64,000 nt of DNA from Ziziphus jujuba (Eukaryota > Streptophyta > Magnoliopsida > Rosales > Rhamnaceae): positions 25,894,501 to 25,958,500 of the forward strand of contig NC_083383.1 of assembly GCF_031755915.1 (NCBI RefSeq), read 5' to 3'. The position numbers and the translations under genes are program-made. Below the pieces are notes generated by a model, which saw only the letters and a program-made list of their open reading frames with translations, was not told the origin of the DNA and did not search any database. Below are positions 12,820 to 23,765 of the stretch, piece after piece (within the stretch, counting starts at the first letter, position 1; the number at the start of each line of letters is the position of its first letter).

Positions 12820-14935
12820 CACAACCATGCTATCAATCACACCAAAGATGCTATTGACGATAAGATTTTGATCAAGAGAAACCAACTCTACAAGGAATTT
12901 AGCTTTGGCCTTCGATTCAAAGACAAAATACCTTGTGAAGTTGAAGCTATATTCTAAACTTGCTCGGATAGAGTTCTACCGTTCTCTTCAACATCCTTGG
13001 ATTGGGCTAAGTGGGAAGATTCTAAACCTTTCAAGTCGTGGCCGCTCACACCTCCGGAGTGGATTACATGGGTTGATCAATTGGACACCTATTATGGTAG
13101 TACCTGGAAGAAATTTGGAATTCATGCCGCGATACATCTATCCTATCTTATCCCATGCGACAAAGGCTTGATTGCAGCTGCACTTTGTTTTTAGTCTACT
13201 GTTTCCAATGTTTTTTATTTCAGGTTTGGGATGATGGCATCTACCTTAATGGATCTAGCTGTTTTGCTCGACCTTAGACCTCATGGCAAACTTCTATCCA
13301 TTATTGCTCTATCTCGAGATGACATGCTGCATTATGGAGAAGCCAACCTCCCAAAGCATGAATCTTCTCACAACCATTTCCTAAAGAACATCCAAGGCAA
13401 AGACAAACCACCCTCGGATCAAGAACACTTTTCTGTTCTTCTTTTGTGGTTGTACAGATACATCTTTTGCATGCCTTCGATGCAAGGGATGAAAGGGTAC
13501 ATTCACATAGCTGAAGCTATTGCTGTTGGTTCACCCTATGCATTTGGACCATGTGTTCTTGGTCATCTATACCAAGGAATCAGCAATGTCGTCAATGCTA
13601 ACATGGACTCGCATCATGCCAGTTTTCTGTGGATCTTGCAGCTTTGGCTCCATGCCGACTTTCCTAAGAAGAGGCTGTCTCTATCCACAAGCCAACCCAA
13701 TACACTCCTAGGCAGTCAAATCCTACAAAATGGTTTGCAGGGACATGCAGCCATAGATTGCTTTGACTTCTTCTACTCCACAAACTATCGGGCTCTGGAA
13801 ACTTTTTCTATGCAGACCAGATATCCTTTTCTTCCTTCTTGGTTGAGTACTGCACTTAATCCTTGCCAGGGCATAGAGAAATACCTCCATTACTGAAGAC
13901 TTTGAAGATTATTTGGTCCATCATGCTAATAAATTGAGATCTTCCTTTCGGTCCAAAATTCAAATCCAATCAATGAGGTGTAAAAGTCTACTGTCCAAAC
14001 CTCGTGGCTCGACAATGGAGTACTGTCCAAACCTCGTGGCTGGACAATTTAGTCTTTGCCAAGCTATTCCTGTCCCGTGGGTGTCTTCCTATAATCTTTG
14101 TTTCATAGATCGGCCATCCTTTTCCTCAATCGACAAATTCATGAAATGCAATACTACCTTCATGCAATCCTGTTATTCTTTCAAGTACAGTGTCTTCTTG
14201 TCTAATCACAATACCACTTGGAACTTCAATGAATGGTGGACCAAGATTGTCAATGCTGTGTTTAGGTGTCCTGTTGAGGATGTTGCTATCTGTGTCTTTT
14301 CCAAACATAATCCAACACCAAGGCTATTGATGGTCATTCTACGCAGATAGTGGATTCATTTTTACCTCCACATTCCAACCAATCTCTAGACATTAGTAAG
14401 TTTTATCCATAAAACAACCTTCAGTAAATGTGATTTTGCTTGAACTAACTGTTTTACTTTTATAGGTTATTCATCTGATGTTCAACTTTTATCCTCTTCA
14501 TCTGCCGATGAAACCACTTCCAAAAAACAAAAAAAGTGGGACGAACCTATACCCTCAAATCAGGTATAACTTAGCACCGTTAATGTGGTTTTAATTTTAT
14601 TTATACTAAAATTAACTTTTTCGATAAATACAGAAAAAATCACATCAAGCACGCAAAGATAAAAAGGCTATCGTCCCATCTTCTCATTGTGATCAATCTC
14701 CAATAAATGACATGCACAGTGATATTATTAATATGGAGGTATATCACCTTTGACCTTTTCTTCCTACTATTGATACATGTAAACTCATTGAATTTCTTTG
14801 GATCATGACAGAATGGCCAAAGTTTGGACCAACACTCTCCTTTGGTTGAATCTTCTACTTTGCCTTTGGTGCCTTTGGCCTCATTTACTATCCCAAATCT
14901 CCCTCCATCACAGCAGGAAACAAATCCAAGGTGTG

Positions 14936-14937
<2 letters not shown>

Positions 14938-14972
<35 letters not shown>
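14938..14972. repeat. AT microsatellite in the last intron of the antisense PMD gene
   Basis: An alternating TA run follows directly after the donor at 14931 (exon end CCAAG, intron GTGTGTATATAC). Confidence 0.8.
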
Positions 14973-14975
<3 letters not shown>

Positions 14976-15669
14976 TTACACCTTAAGTTATCTCAAATGT
15001 TGGAATAATTTCTTTATCTATTATTTTATTTTGCAAGAATCTTTCATTTTTTTGGGCTGAATTTGACCTTGGAGAGAATACTTTTCTTGACGTTGATGAC
15101 CTTCTACTCCAGCTGTAGAAACTCTAGTTGTCACTCAGACAGAAGCAGACAATTTCGAAGTTGAAAAAGTCAAAAAAGCTTTTGACGATATTGTTAGCTT
15201 TTTCAAAGGAGGTTTTGAGGCCTTAACTAAATATGAAGCAAGAGAAAAACTAGGCAAGCCATTCAACACCATCAACAATAGGATGCTAGCATCCGTTCTT
15301 GTGGCTCTAAGATCCATGGCTCTTTTCATTAGGATGTGGATTCCTTTTTATCTGCACAGTGAGATATTTACGAGGCCAAAAAACTTTCACTTTTTTTTTA
15401 ACCTCCAAGCTAATTTTCCTTCCTTGCATGCTGGCCATTCTGCAAAAAAGCAAGAAGCTACTGCTCTAGGTATTGAGATCAAAGAGTTGACGGAAAAACT
15501 ATCCACTGCAGAAGCTAATCTTAGGGAAAAGGTTAATCATGCCAAGAATTTGTCTACTCAAGCCGCTTCCGTCAAAGAGAAAATTATCAATACCAAAGAG
15601 AAGATCAAAGCAATTAGAAACAGGAGATCTCAAGCTGAAGAAACTATCCAATGTTGTAATGGTTTATAG

Positions 15670-16061
15670 GAAGATTTCAAAAAAACAACTTATGATGTAT
15701 TTGGAGAGCAATAGCCTTTTTCTTTTATTATTTTTTCCTTCTCTAGATATTGTTTTATTTGTTTTGTTAGACCAGTCTATTAAATTTTATGACTCCTTAA
15801 CAAAATTTATTCTTAGCTGCTTGTCAACCAAACAATTGTATCTTCTCCAAGTTATTGTCTTGTTTGAGATTGGCAATGAAATTCATCATATGCCTAGGTT
15901 TTTCAAACTAGGCATATAACAATTATATTTTACGAGCGGCCAAAATTTGCCAAGCCATATACAAAAAAATAAAAAATAATGGCCTTGAAAATTTTGGCCC
16001 TAAACTTTATTAATACACAATGATATAATGAGCACAAGACTTAATCTCTTATTTACTACAC
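15670..16061. other. Spacer between the antisense gene and the end of pol
   Basis: About 390 bp between two converging reading units: the antisense PMD gene (stop at 15667-15669) and pol (stop at 16062-16064). I see no further gene in it. Confidence 0.5.
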
Positions 16062-17216
16062 CTAACTTGTTTCTTTTGCCTTTGTTGTTTCATGAGCTTC
16101 CCAACTAGTTCGGTAAAATTTCTTTAAGAAGCGGTCATTGATCAGGTTGCAATGCTTTGTAATATCCATGTCCTAAAGTTGATATGCTCCCTTCCCTAAT
16201 ATTTTGGTGACAATGAACGGTTTTTCCCAGGTAAGAGACCATTTGCCATATTTTGGATCTTTGGAACCAATTGGTAGCATTGCTTTCCACACTAAGTCCC
16301 TTTCGCCGAAGTTCTTGAATCGCACTCTTTTATCATACGCTCTTGCCACAATTTTCTTCTGTATTTGGAGATGATCCAAATGCAGCCAATCTTACTTCGT
16401 CCAATTCTTCTATCTCTTGCATCATGGCTTGACTGTATTCGATCGAAGTAAGATTGTGTTGCTGGGCAATTTGTAGAGATCTCACAGCTATTTCCATGGG
16501 TATAACAGCATCGTGTCCATAGTTAGTGCGAAATGTGTGGTTCCATTACCATATCTCTTTGATTTCCGATAAGCCCACAGAGTTTCAGATAGCAAGTTGT
16601 GCCAATCCCTCAGATTGTCATCTACCATTTTTTCTAAGATGCCTTTCAGGACTTTTTTTGTTGCCTCGGCCTGACCATTGACCCAAGCAAAATATAGGGT
16701 TGAATGAGTAAGCTTGATCCTATATTCCTTGGCGCATGTTTCAACTGTTTCACCAGTGAATATCATTCCGCGATCGACAGCAATAGTTTTTGGTATGCCG
16801 AACTTGTGGATTATATATTCTTTGATGAATTTAATCACATCGGCTTGGTTCACAGTTTTCATCGGTCATGCCTCCATCCACTTAGTAGGGTAGTCGATGG
16901 AGACGATGATGAACATATGTTGCTTGCTTGATGGAGTATACACCTTGCCAATCAAATCCCTAGCCCAACCTCAAAACGGCCAAGACTTAACTATCAGGTT
17001 CAATGGTAAGGCCAAAATGTGCTGTACTGGACCATGACGTTGACAAGCCGTATATCCTTTGGCATAATTTATGCAATCAAATAGGATAGTCGGCCAATAA
17101 TAGCCGTGTCTTCTTATCAACCACCTCATTTTTGTTCCTGCTTGGTGTGCACCACAGATACCCTCATGCACCTCGGCCATTGCTAATGCTGCTTCATGTT
17201 TGCCCAAGCATCTCAA
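16062..17216 (-). pseudogene. Tat integrase region (broken)
   Basis: The zinc-binding region carries HEGICGAHQ and CINYAKGYTACQRHG, which is the H-H-C-C pattern. The core keeps an Asp in IDYPTKWMEA, followed at once by a stop, then VDRGMIFTG and NGQAEATKK, where the second Asp and the Glu are expected. A C-terminal part (FGERDLVWKAMLPIGSKDP, then GKWSLTWEKPFIVTKILGKG) runs to a stop at 16062-16064, with one stop inside. The enzyme would insert element cDNA into chromosomes. Several stops and a frame change make this copy non-functional. Confidence 0.85.
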
Positions 17217-17340
17217 AAGTAAGTCATTCTAGCATTTCTTATATAACTGCTTGTCAAATAAGACATTGAACTGCTCTTAGACGAGCTTTTCTGTCATTCT
17301 TTCTACTGGGATTCTCTAAGTATTTTACCAAAGGAAATCT

Positions 17341-18033
17341 CTAGTCATTTTCATCTACCTCTACATAAAAGATATCTCCCATCATAAATCTTTCCCTCAA
17401 CATTGAGAAATTCCTCTTCCATATACTTATGACCTTCTCTGTCAACTCAGCCAGAATGTGTACTCTTGATGCTATCTGAGCCATCTCATTGACCTTAAAA
17501 TTCAATTCTCTTGGCACATGTTGAAAGATTACATCATTAAAACATTGTATAAGTTGATTTTCCACCATGTAATATTCAGATAAAGCCAAACTATGACAAC
17601 TATATTCACTCGTCAAATGTTTTAGAGCCAACATTAAGTCGCCAACTATTTCAATTGTAGACACTTCTAATTCCTTCAAAATTTCCAAGCTGATGATTAA
17701 AGCTTCATACTTGGCCTGATTATTTGAACATTAAAATGCGAGTTGGAATGAAAATTGTGTCTTTCATCCTTTAGGGGAATCAATTACAATTCCCACCCAT
17801 GCTGAAGTCTGTGTCCTTTATCCATCAAAACTCAATTTCCAAAGTGTAAGGGAAATTGAAGCTATCTCTACTGGATCCATTTTACCTTCCACTTCTAAAC
17901 ACGGATGATCGGCCAGAAAGTCTGTGAAAGCTTGTCCTTTCACTGATTTTTGGGACACGTACTTAAATGCAAATTCCGACAATGCTATTGTCCAGTTTCC
18001 AATCTGCCCTATGATAATGTGTTTTGACAACAT
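17341..18033 (-). pseudogene. Tat RNase H and second RNase H-like domain (broken)
   Basis: The upstream part (18033 downward) contains GNWTIALSEFAFKYV and GQAFTDFLADHP, typical of the joint between the RT-linked RNase H and the second RNase H-like domain of Tat elements. The downstream frame (17688-17341) contains VEVS-like STIEIVGDLMLALKHLTSEY and FQHVPRELNFKVNEMAQIAS, matching the end of the second RNase H fold. Stops separate the pieces. The duplicated RNase H is the main reason for the Tat assignment. Confidence 0.75.
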
Positions 18034-19561
18034 ATACTTGATTAAGTCAATTTAAGAAATAATAAACACCACAGCTGGTAACATGTAGTGTCGTAACTTT
18101 ATTGCTGCAAAATACAGCGCCAACCATAACCTCTCTATAGGAGAGTACCTCAGCTCATTTGGCATGAGAATTCTACTCAAGCAATATATGGCCTACTCTT
18201 TTCCAAATTCATTATCTTGGGCCAGTAAACAGCCAACAGAATTTTCTGTTGTCGAAATATAAAGTTTGAGCTGCTGATTTTTTCGTGGAGGCATAATGAC
18301 AGGTGGTATTACCAGGTATTCTTTTATTCAATCAGATTCCTCTTGGTGATGACTTTCCCATTTAAATTCTTCTTCATTCTTCAATTTTAGTAACTCTGAG
18401 AAAGGTTGAATTTTCCTATATGTGTTAAAGATGAATCTTCTAAGGAAGTTGATATTTCCAATAAGACTTTGCAGCTCCTTTTTATTCCGACGGTTTGGCT
18501 TCCAAATTTGCTCGAGCTTTATTTTTGTCAACCTCAATATGTCTTTGATGGACTAGGAATCTTAAAAAATTACCTGCAGAGACACCAAATGCACATTTCA
18601 GGGGATTCATCTTCAACTTATGTTTTCTCATATGCTCGAATGCCTTTCTCAAATAAGCCATATGATCTTTCATGACATCCGATTTCACAACGACATCATC
18701 AATATAAACCTCTAGAATATGCCCAATCATATCATAGAATATTGTATTCATTGCTTTTTGGCATGTAGCTCTTGCATTCTTAGACCAAATAGCATGAAAA
18801 CCCATTCGAATATGCCTATTGCACTTGGGCACCTAAAAGCTATCGTTGGCACATCCTCTTCTATGATGAAAATCTAATTATATCCCGAATGTCTATTAGT
18901 GAAAGAAAAAATTACATGCTTGGCCACTCCATCCACAAGTAAATCGACCACTAGCATAGGATACTCATATTTGGGTGTAGCCAAATTCAAATTTTGGCAA
19001 TCAATACACACTTTTAGCTTTCCATTCTTCTTCACCACTAGGACTGCATTAGATAACCACTCTACATATCGAGCTATCCTGATGAAGCCAACATTGACCA
19101 ATCTCGATTTTTTCTTTCACCTTAAGTGTGACCTCTGGTGACATCTTCCTTAGTGGTTGTTTATGTGGCCGAAATCCTTCCTTGATTGGCAAACGATATT
19201 CTACCAATTTTCTATCCAAGCTAGGCATCTCATGGTTATCCCATGTAAAACAATCTTTGAACGCTTTAAAAAGTTCAATAATTTTGTTTCGTAAATCAGC
19301 TTCTAATAAGCTACTTACAAATGTTGGCCAAGAATTCTCATTAGTGCCCAAGTTTAATTTTATTAGTGGATCCTGAACCTCCACCTTGGAGTCGTCCATC
19401 CTAACTGGTACCAATTGAATCTCATCGAAGATAGACTTATCATCAAGACCGGAATCATCCTCCATAATACATTTGGCCAAGTCAACAGTCGAATTAACTT
19501 CAAACTTCTTTTCTACCATATGCGCCATTAACTTCCTTATGGTGGTTTGAGTTGCCACCAT
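18034..19561 (-). pseudogene. Tat reverse transcriptase (broken)
   Basis: In order on the minus strand: a linker and N-terminus with CFTWDNHEMPSLDRKLVEYR and GFRPHKQPLRKMSPEV; the fingers/palm with NAVLVVKKNGKLKVCIDCQN; FSFTNRHSGYN, where the usual catalytic Asp of the first palm motif reads Asn; the second palm motif YIDDVVVKS, intact; and KCAFGVSAGNFL. A further piece (LQSLIGNINFLRRFI) ends near 18328. Frames change at about 19049, 18874 and 18482. The enzyme copied element RNA into DNA; this copy cannot. Confidence 0.88.
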
Positions 19562-19770
19562 CTTTCCTTCCTCTTTTTAGTGTATATTCATTAAGAACTA
19601 TTTATATTAACCTTTTATATTTGGGCTACTATAGGTCAAGCCAACTCATCCCCAAGCTCTTTTGCTACCTTACACGACCCTTTGATATCTTTTCAAGCCA
19701 TAACTCCTGCAAGGCGGCCTTGCTTATCACTGCCAAAAAATTGAACAAGACCGACTTTATCCTCATAATA

Positions 19771-20106
19771 CTAAGCTTCAACTATATTGGCACTAACTAA
19801 GAAGGGTCGACTATCGGCCTGAACAATCTCAACCTCCTCGCCACTCCAAAACCACAAAGTTTGATGTAGGGATAATGGCATACACAAACTTGCATGGATC
19901 CAATCACGACCAAATAAAGCATTGTAGCTGGATTTGGATTCCACAACAAAAAATGCAGTCATGATAAACTTGCCCCCCACAATAATCTCTACCAGAAGAA
20001 TACCTTTTGCCTTTATGACTCCTCCTTGGAAGTTACTAATTGTCAACTTGGTTGGGATAAGGTCATGTTTGCTTTTAGATAATTTAGCCAACATGGAAGC
20101 AAGCAA
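19771..20106 (-). pseudogene. Tat aspartic protease region (broken)
   Basis: The frame contains KAKGILLVEIIVGGKFIMTA, FFVVESKSSYNALFGRDWIH and ASLCMPLSLHQTLWFW, which match the region after the active-site Asp in retroelement proteases of this lineage (the FxVxxxxxxYNxLxGRxWxH block). The DTG-type active-site triad lies further upstream and is not clear here. The position between Gag and RT agrees. Confidence 0.65.
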
Positions 20107-21120
20107 AATATTCAGTCCACCAAAACTCTATTTACAGGCATGCCATCAAAATGAGTATTAATATAGAGTGGCTTCAAATATTTGGCCATTTTTTCTGCTG
20201 GCTTCTTCAAAATGATCTCTTAAGGCTGAGAATGATCTAACTCCTTCCTTAGAGGATCAGTGTTCTCTACAATCTCTACCTTAACATCTCTGTTTTCCAC
20301 AACAACCCTTTCCATCACAGTTACTTGGTTAGGGTGAGTTTCAAATGCTAATAGTAAGACAACAACCATATAACAAATCACTTTATCCATGATTCCAAAT
20401 TTGACTTCAACTTCTTATTGGTTGAAGAATTAAGTATGTCTTCTTTTATAAGGTCGTCATCCAAATTCTTTATGCATGGGATACCTATAACGCTTTATTT
20501 CCTAACCCATATCATAGATTGCTTCTTCATTCCAGAAGGGACAGATCCTGATGAGACAGCGGCCTTTTTAGCTGTGACTTCAGCCATCTTCTTTAAACCT
20601 TCTGGCCTACCTCTGTACCGCAAAGGTATAACTCAAATTCCTTCAATATATTATCATCTTTTTGATTTTCAGGCCGATTTAATATTTTCACTAGCCTTTT
20701 TTTAGCAGCCTTCTCGTGAACCTTTACTTCTTCTACCAGTCTCCTTGCCACAGCATGTTGCCTTTGCATCCATCTCTTCTAAGTCCTGGTGAGCGGCTAA
20801 TAATTCTTATGTTCCGCACCGTACCAGTGGCTGGAATGTCCTTGGCTTCTCAATTTTATAAGAAATCAATCTTGTTCGATTATCTCTAAAAAATGTAACC
20901 TGAAGCTTGGAGTCAAATTACCCCCCCCCCCCCGGCCCGATGTTAATGGTTCAACTTCCAATGCCCATCTCGCTTTTTTGGCCCTAGGCACTGAAACATT
21001 GACTTTGGACTATGAGGTCCGTAATTCTCTAGTGGTGAGTTTAACATATTCTACTCACATAACTCTAAAGGTTGCTTCTTCCCAACGTCAACTTCATGTT
21101 TACAGCGGGTACAAAGCACT
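20107..21120 (-). other. Degenerate Gag-protease linker of the Tat element
   Basis: About 1 kb of internal element sequence with no long frame on the coding strand. It includes a C-run at about 20920-20934. It should hold the Gag-Pol junction, but too many shifts obscure it. Confidence 0.5.
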
Positions 21121-23086
21121 TTAATGGATGGTTTCGGCTCTTTCGGTCAAATACTCCTTTCTTGATCTGTTCTCCCTTTTCCAGACTCTACCATATGAGG
21201 GTTGTCCTAGCTTGACCTTAACTCTAGGTTTAGTCAAGTTTACAATGTTGGTCGAAACCATGTCCACTTTAACCGATGGGAAAGGATTGCTATCAACCTC
21301 CATTACATCCTTTCCTTTTTCCAGGAACTTCAAGGTGTCCTTGTCAATTAGAGCTTGAATTACATTTTAGAATACCACACAATGCACAGTTTGATGCATC
21401 CACATATCATGCCACTTGCAGTACGGCTTCTTTTTAGTTTCTTCAGCTGTGGGTAAAACATGGCTGTCAGGTAATTTAATTACCTTATCGACCAACAGAT
21501 AGTCCAAAATTTGGTCGGCTTTGGAGATGTCAAAACTGTAAACCTTCTTTGGATCGAGCCGATTCTTCTTCATATCCATGACTAATTGAGAAATCTTCTG
21601 ATTCTTTGCTGGTCTAGCTAAAGCTTTGTATACATATGGTCTAGTGGCAACTACCTCAGCAGCATCGATTTCAGCCAAGGCATCCTCGATTCCTTGGTCT
21701 TCAGCTTCGACTGAATAAATATTTGTATTTGTGTCTCTGGAGTATGATCCCGAGATAAGTTCTTCCTGTGATACTCTTCCTTTAAAATACTTTCATATCT
21801 AGATGCTCCAGAGACTAACTCAAACAGATCATGAAACTCCGTCCCCTCAAACTTCTTCCGAAGCTTATAACTCAGTCCACTTTGGGATAGCTTGTCAAAC
21901 TCTCTTACCAATATATCCAGATGACATCTAATCTTTACCCTTTTGAACCAGGCAATAAAGTTCTCCATTAATTCACCTTTCATCTGATGCAAACGCAACA
22001 AATCATCCATGGAGATCTCCGACTCAATCCTGTAAAATTGCTCATGGAATTTCTGCTCTAACTCTTGCCAAATATGAATTGAATTTGGTTGCAGATTGAT
22101 GCACCATGAGAAAGCAGAACCTGTCAAAGAGTTAGCAAACAAACAGAGCTTTAAAAATTCATTGACCGCAGCTTCTCCACACTGAATAGTGAAGTGGCCT
22201 ATGTGCTCCACAGTAGACTGATTCTCTTCACCTGAAAACAAAGTGAATTTAGGAAATCTGAATCCCCTTGGAAATTCTATCCGATCAATGGCCTTTGGGT
22301 AAGGCCTTCTGTAGGATGGTCGGCCAACTATTCTGAATACAGAGCCAATCATCTCCTGGATGATAGTCTCAATGGCCTCTCTATCTATGCCATGGCCGTT
22401 GTTCATCCAATTCCGGGCATTATGCTCATGTCTCCATGCCGGATCGTGGTCGTTGGCCTAGTGGTGATGGTCTTCATTTTGGCCATACGGAAAGTTTTGG
22501 CCATATTGTTCGGCATGCCCCTCACCATAACCTTAATTTTGGATAAGTGGAAAAACATGGGGTTGAAAGTTTGCCCTTCCTCTATGAACATTATTTGCAG
22601 CTTGAAGAACCTGCATGCCATAAGGTGCGGCTTGAAAAGCTCGTACTACATGTGGTACGACCTGAAGGGCCAATACAATCTGGTCTTCCCAGCCATTTTG
22701 GCCTTGATTCTTAGTTGGTCCTCCACCATGAATTGAGTTCCGAGCTGGTGGGGGAATATAAGGTTTTCGTTCTAGTGTAACCATCTTTCCTTCATTTTCA
22801 TTTGTTCTCACCAGAACAGTTGGTGATCAGTCCTTGACGTGTTGCTTTCAAGTACGACCGAAAAGGCTCGCACCTGTTCTTCCTGGCCAGTAAATGACCT
22901 TGCGCCACTCAACAAGGCTTGAGAAACCTGCAATTGTTGATGCAACAAATTTGTAATGCTTTCCAACATTCGTTGCTGGGTCTCCTGGAATCGTTGTTGG
23001 GTTTCTTGGAACACTTTCATCTTCCTTTGACCCTCCTTCAGATCTTGGGATAGTTTACGGATCGACTCCTGGGTGGACATCTCCAT
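21121..23086 (-). pseudogene. Tat Gag protein (broken)
   Basis: The start is the ATG at 23086 (MEMSTQESIRKLSQDLKEG), 134 bases inside the 5' LTR. It begins with a Gln-rich coiled-coil stretch (FQETQQRFQETQQRML) and a Pro/Gly/Gln-rich middle. The capsid-like domain at 22400-21651 contains FPKFTLFSGEE, AFSWCINLQPNSI and WQELEQKFHEQFYRIESEIS. The end (21430-21370) has a Cys/His block KPYCKWHDMWMHQTVHC, like the nucleic-acid-binding motif of Tat Gag. Gag packages the element RNA. At least four frame changes are visible. Confidence 0.82.
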
Positions 23087-23220
23087 CGAGTCGAGAGTCT
23101 TGCCAGCTCCTAATCTTTGTTGTTGTTATGGGTGTCGGACTCCAGAGACCTTGATCAAGTCTGAACCATTGTCCTTGGTTGAAATTTTGTGTAAGTCCCA
23201 CCGGGTGTACTAAAAAGATT

Positions 23221-23760
23221 TGTTGGAATAAAGTTTAAAACTTTCCAACAATCTATCGTCTCCTAAATATGCAAGTATGCCACTTCAAACCTATAACAGT
23301 TCAAAGAAATAAAAGAAAATGTAAGCCGATTGAATCAAACTCCTTAAACGATTGTATTGATTATTGGAGAACAAAAATTATCTTAATAATTAAAGGACTT
23401 TTGAAAAACAAAATTTCAACTGGAAGCAGCTAAGAACAATAAACTAAGAAAGTAAATTCTAAAGAGAATAAATTAATTAGTCTAATATATTATAGTTGTA
23501 GTAGAGATGTGTCGATACTTCCAAAACCAACGGAGCTCCTATTTATACATGTAGAGAACTTTGAATTGCTTCACACATATATGATGTGGGACTTTTGCCA
23601 AAACTCCAACTTCAAAAAATTCAATTTATATATGTGACAACTACATGATCATTTAATCTCTAATCAATGTGGGACCACTACTAATTAATTAATCTCTCAA
23701 AAACAATATTCCAATAAATTGGAAATATTAATTTGAAAAATTAACATTTTAGCCCAAACA
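23221..23760 (-). repeat. 5' LTR of the Tat element (right copy, 540 bp)
   Basis: TG..CA-bounded repeat, partner of 10467-11020. On the minus strand it starts TGTTTGGGCT and ends TTCCAACA. The internal sequence that follows (AATCTTTTTAGTACACCCGG) should hold the tRNA primer site, but I could not assign a tRNA. Confidence 0.92.
23539..23547 (-). promoter_or_regulatory. TATA box of the Tat LTR promoter
   Basis: On the minus strand it reads TGTATAAATAGGAGC, a near-ideal plant TATA box. It is conserved in the left LTR at 10799-10807. Confidence 0.6.
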
Positions 23761-23765
23761 ATAGC
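23761..23765. repeat. Right target-site duplication of the Tat element (ATAGC)
   Basis: Flanks the right LTR and pairs with ATCGC at 10462-10466, with one mismatch. Confidence 0.6.

Larger units (their letters stand above)
11494..15669 (+). pseudogene. Antisense plant-mobile-domain (PMD, aminotransferase-like/MAIN-like) gene with introns, carried in the Tat element
   Basis: This gene is read opposite to gag-pol. A long frame from about 12820 encodes a PMD-type region: WPLTPPEWITWVDQLDTYYG, then FGIHAAIHLSYLI, then MMASTLMDLAVLLDLRPHGK, then the region to LNPCQGIEKYLHY at 13896. It is interrupted by TAA at 12955 and TAG at 13192, where the family normally has Trp. After a frameshift near 13894 it continues through FNEWWTKI to a donor at 14395. 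Smaller exons fit with matching phase: 14466-14563, 14634-14738, 14812-14930 and about 15037-15669. The last one ends in a Lys/Glu-rich coiled coil with its stop at 15667. A possible first exon starts at the ATG at 11494, with a donor at 11607. The protein is a plant family found in transposons and host genes; its biochemical role is unknown. This copy is broken. Confidence 0.75.
10467..23760 (-). mobile_element. Old Ty3/gypsy retrotransposon of the Tat type, 13.3 kb
   Basis: Two LTRs in direct orientation start TGTT and end CCCAAACA on the plus strand (10467-11020 and 23221-23760), inside an imperfect 5 bp duplication (ATCGC/ATAGC). Gag, protease, reverse transcriptase, RNase H, a second RNase H-like domain and integrase follow in that order on the minus strand, so the right LTR is the 5' LTR. 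Domain order, the dual RNase H, the Cys/His motif at the end of Gag and a 5 kb region between pol and the 3' LTR fit the Tat lineage. All frames carry stops and shifts, and the LTRs differ by many substitutions and indels, so the copy is dead and old. An antisense, intron-bearing gene sits in the 3' region. Confidence 0.92.

Noticed and set aside
23170..23220. tRNA primer binding site next to the Tat 5' LTR
   Set aside because: No convincing match to a tRNA 3' end (initiator Met, Asp, Lys or Arg) could be recognised, so no site is annotated.
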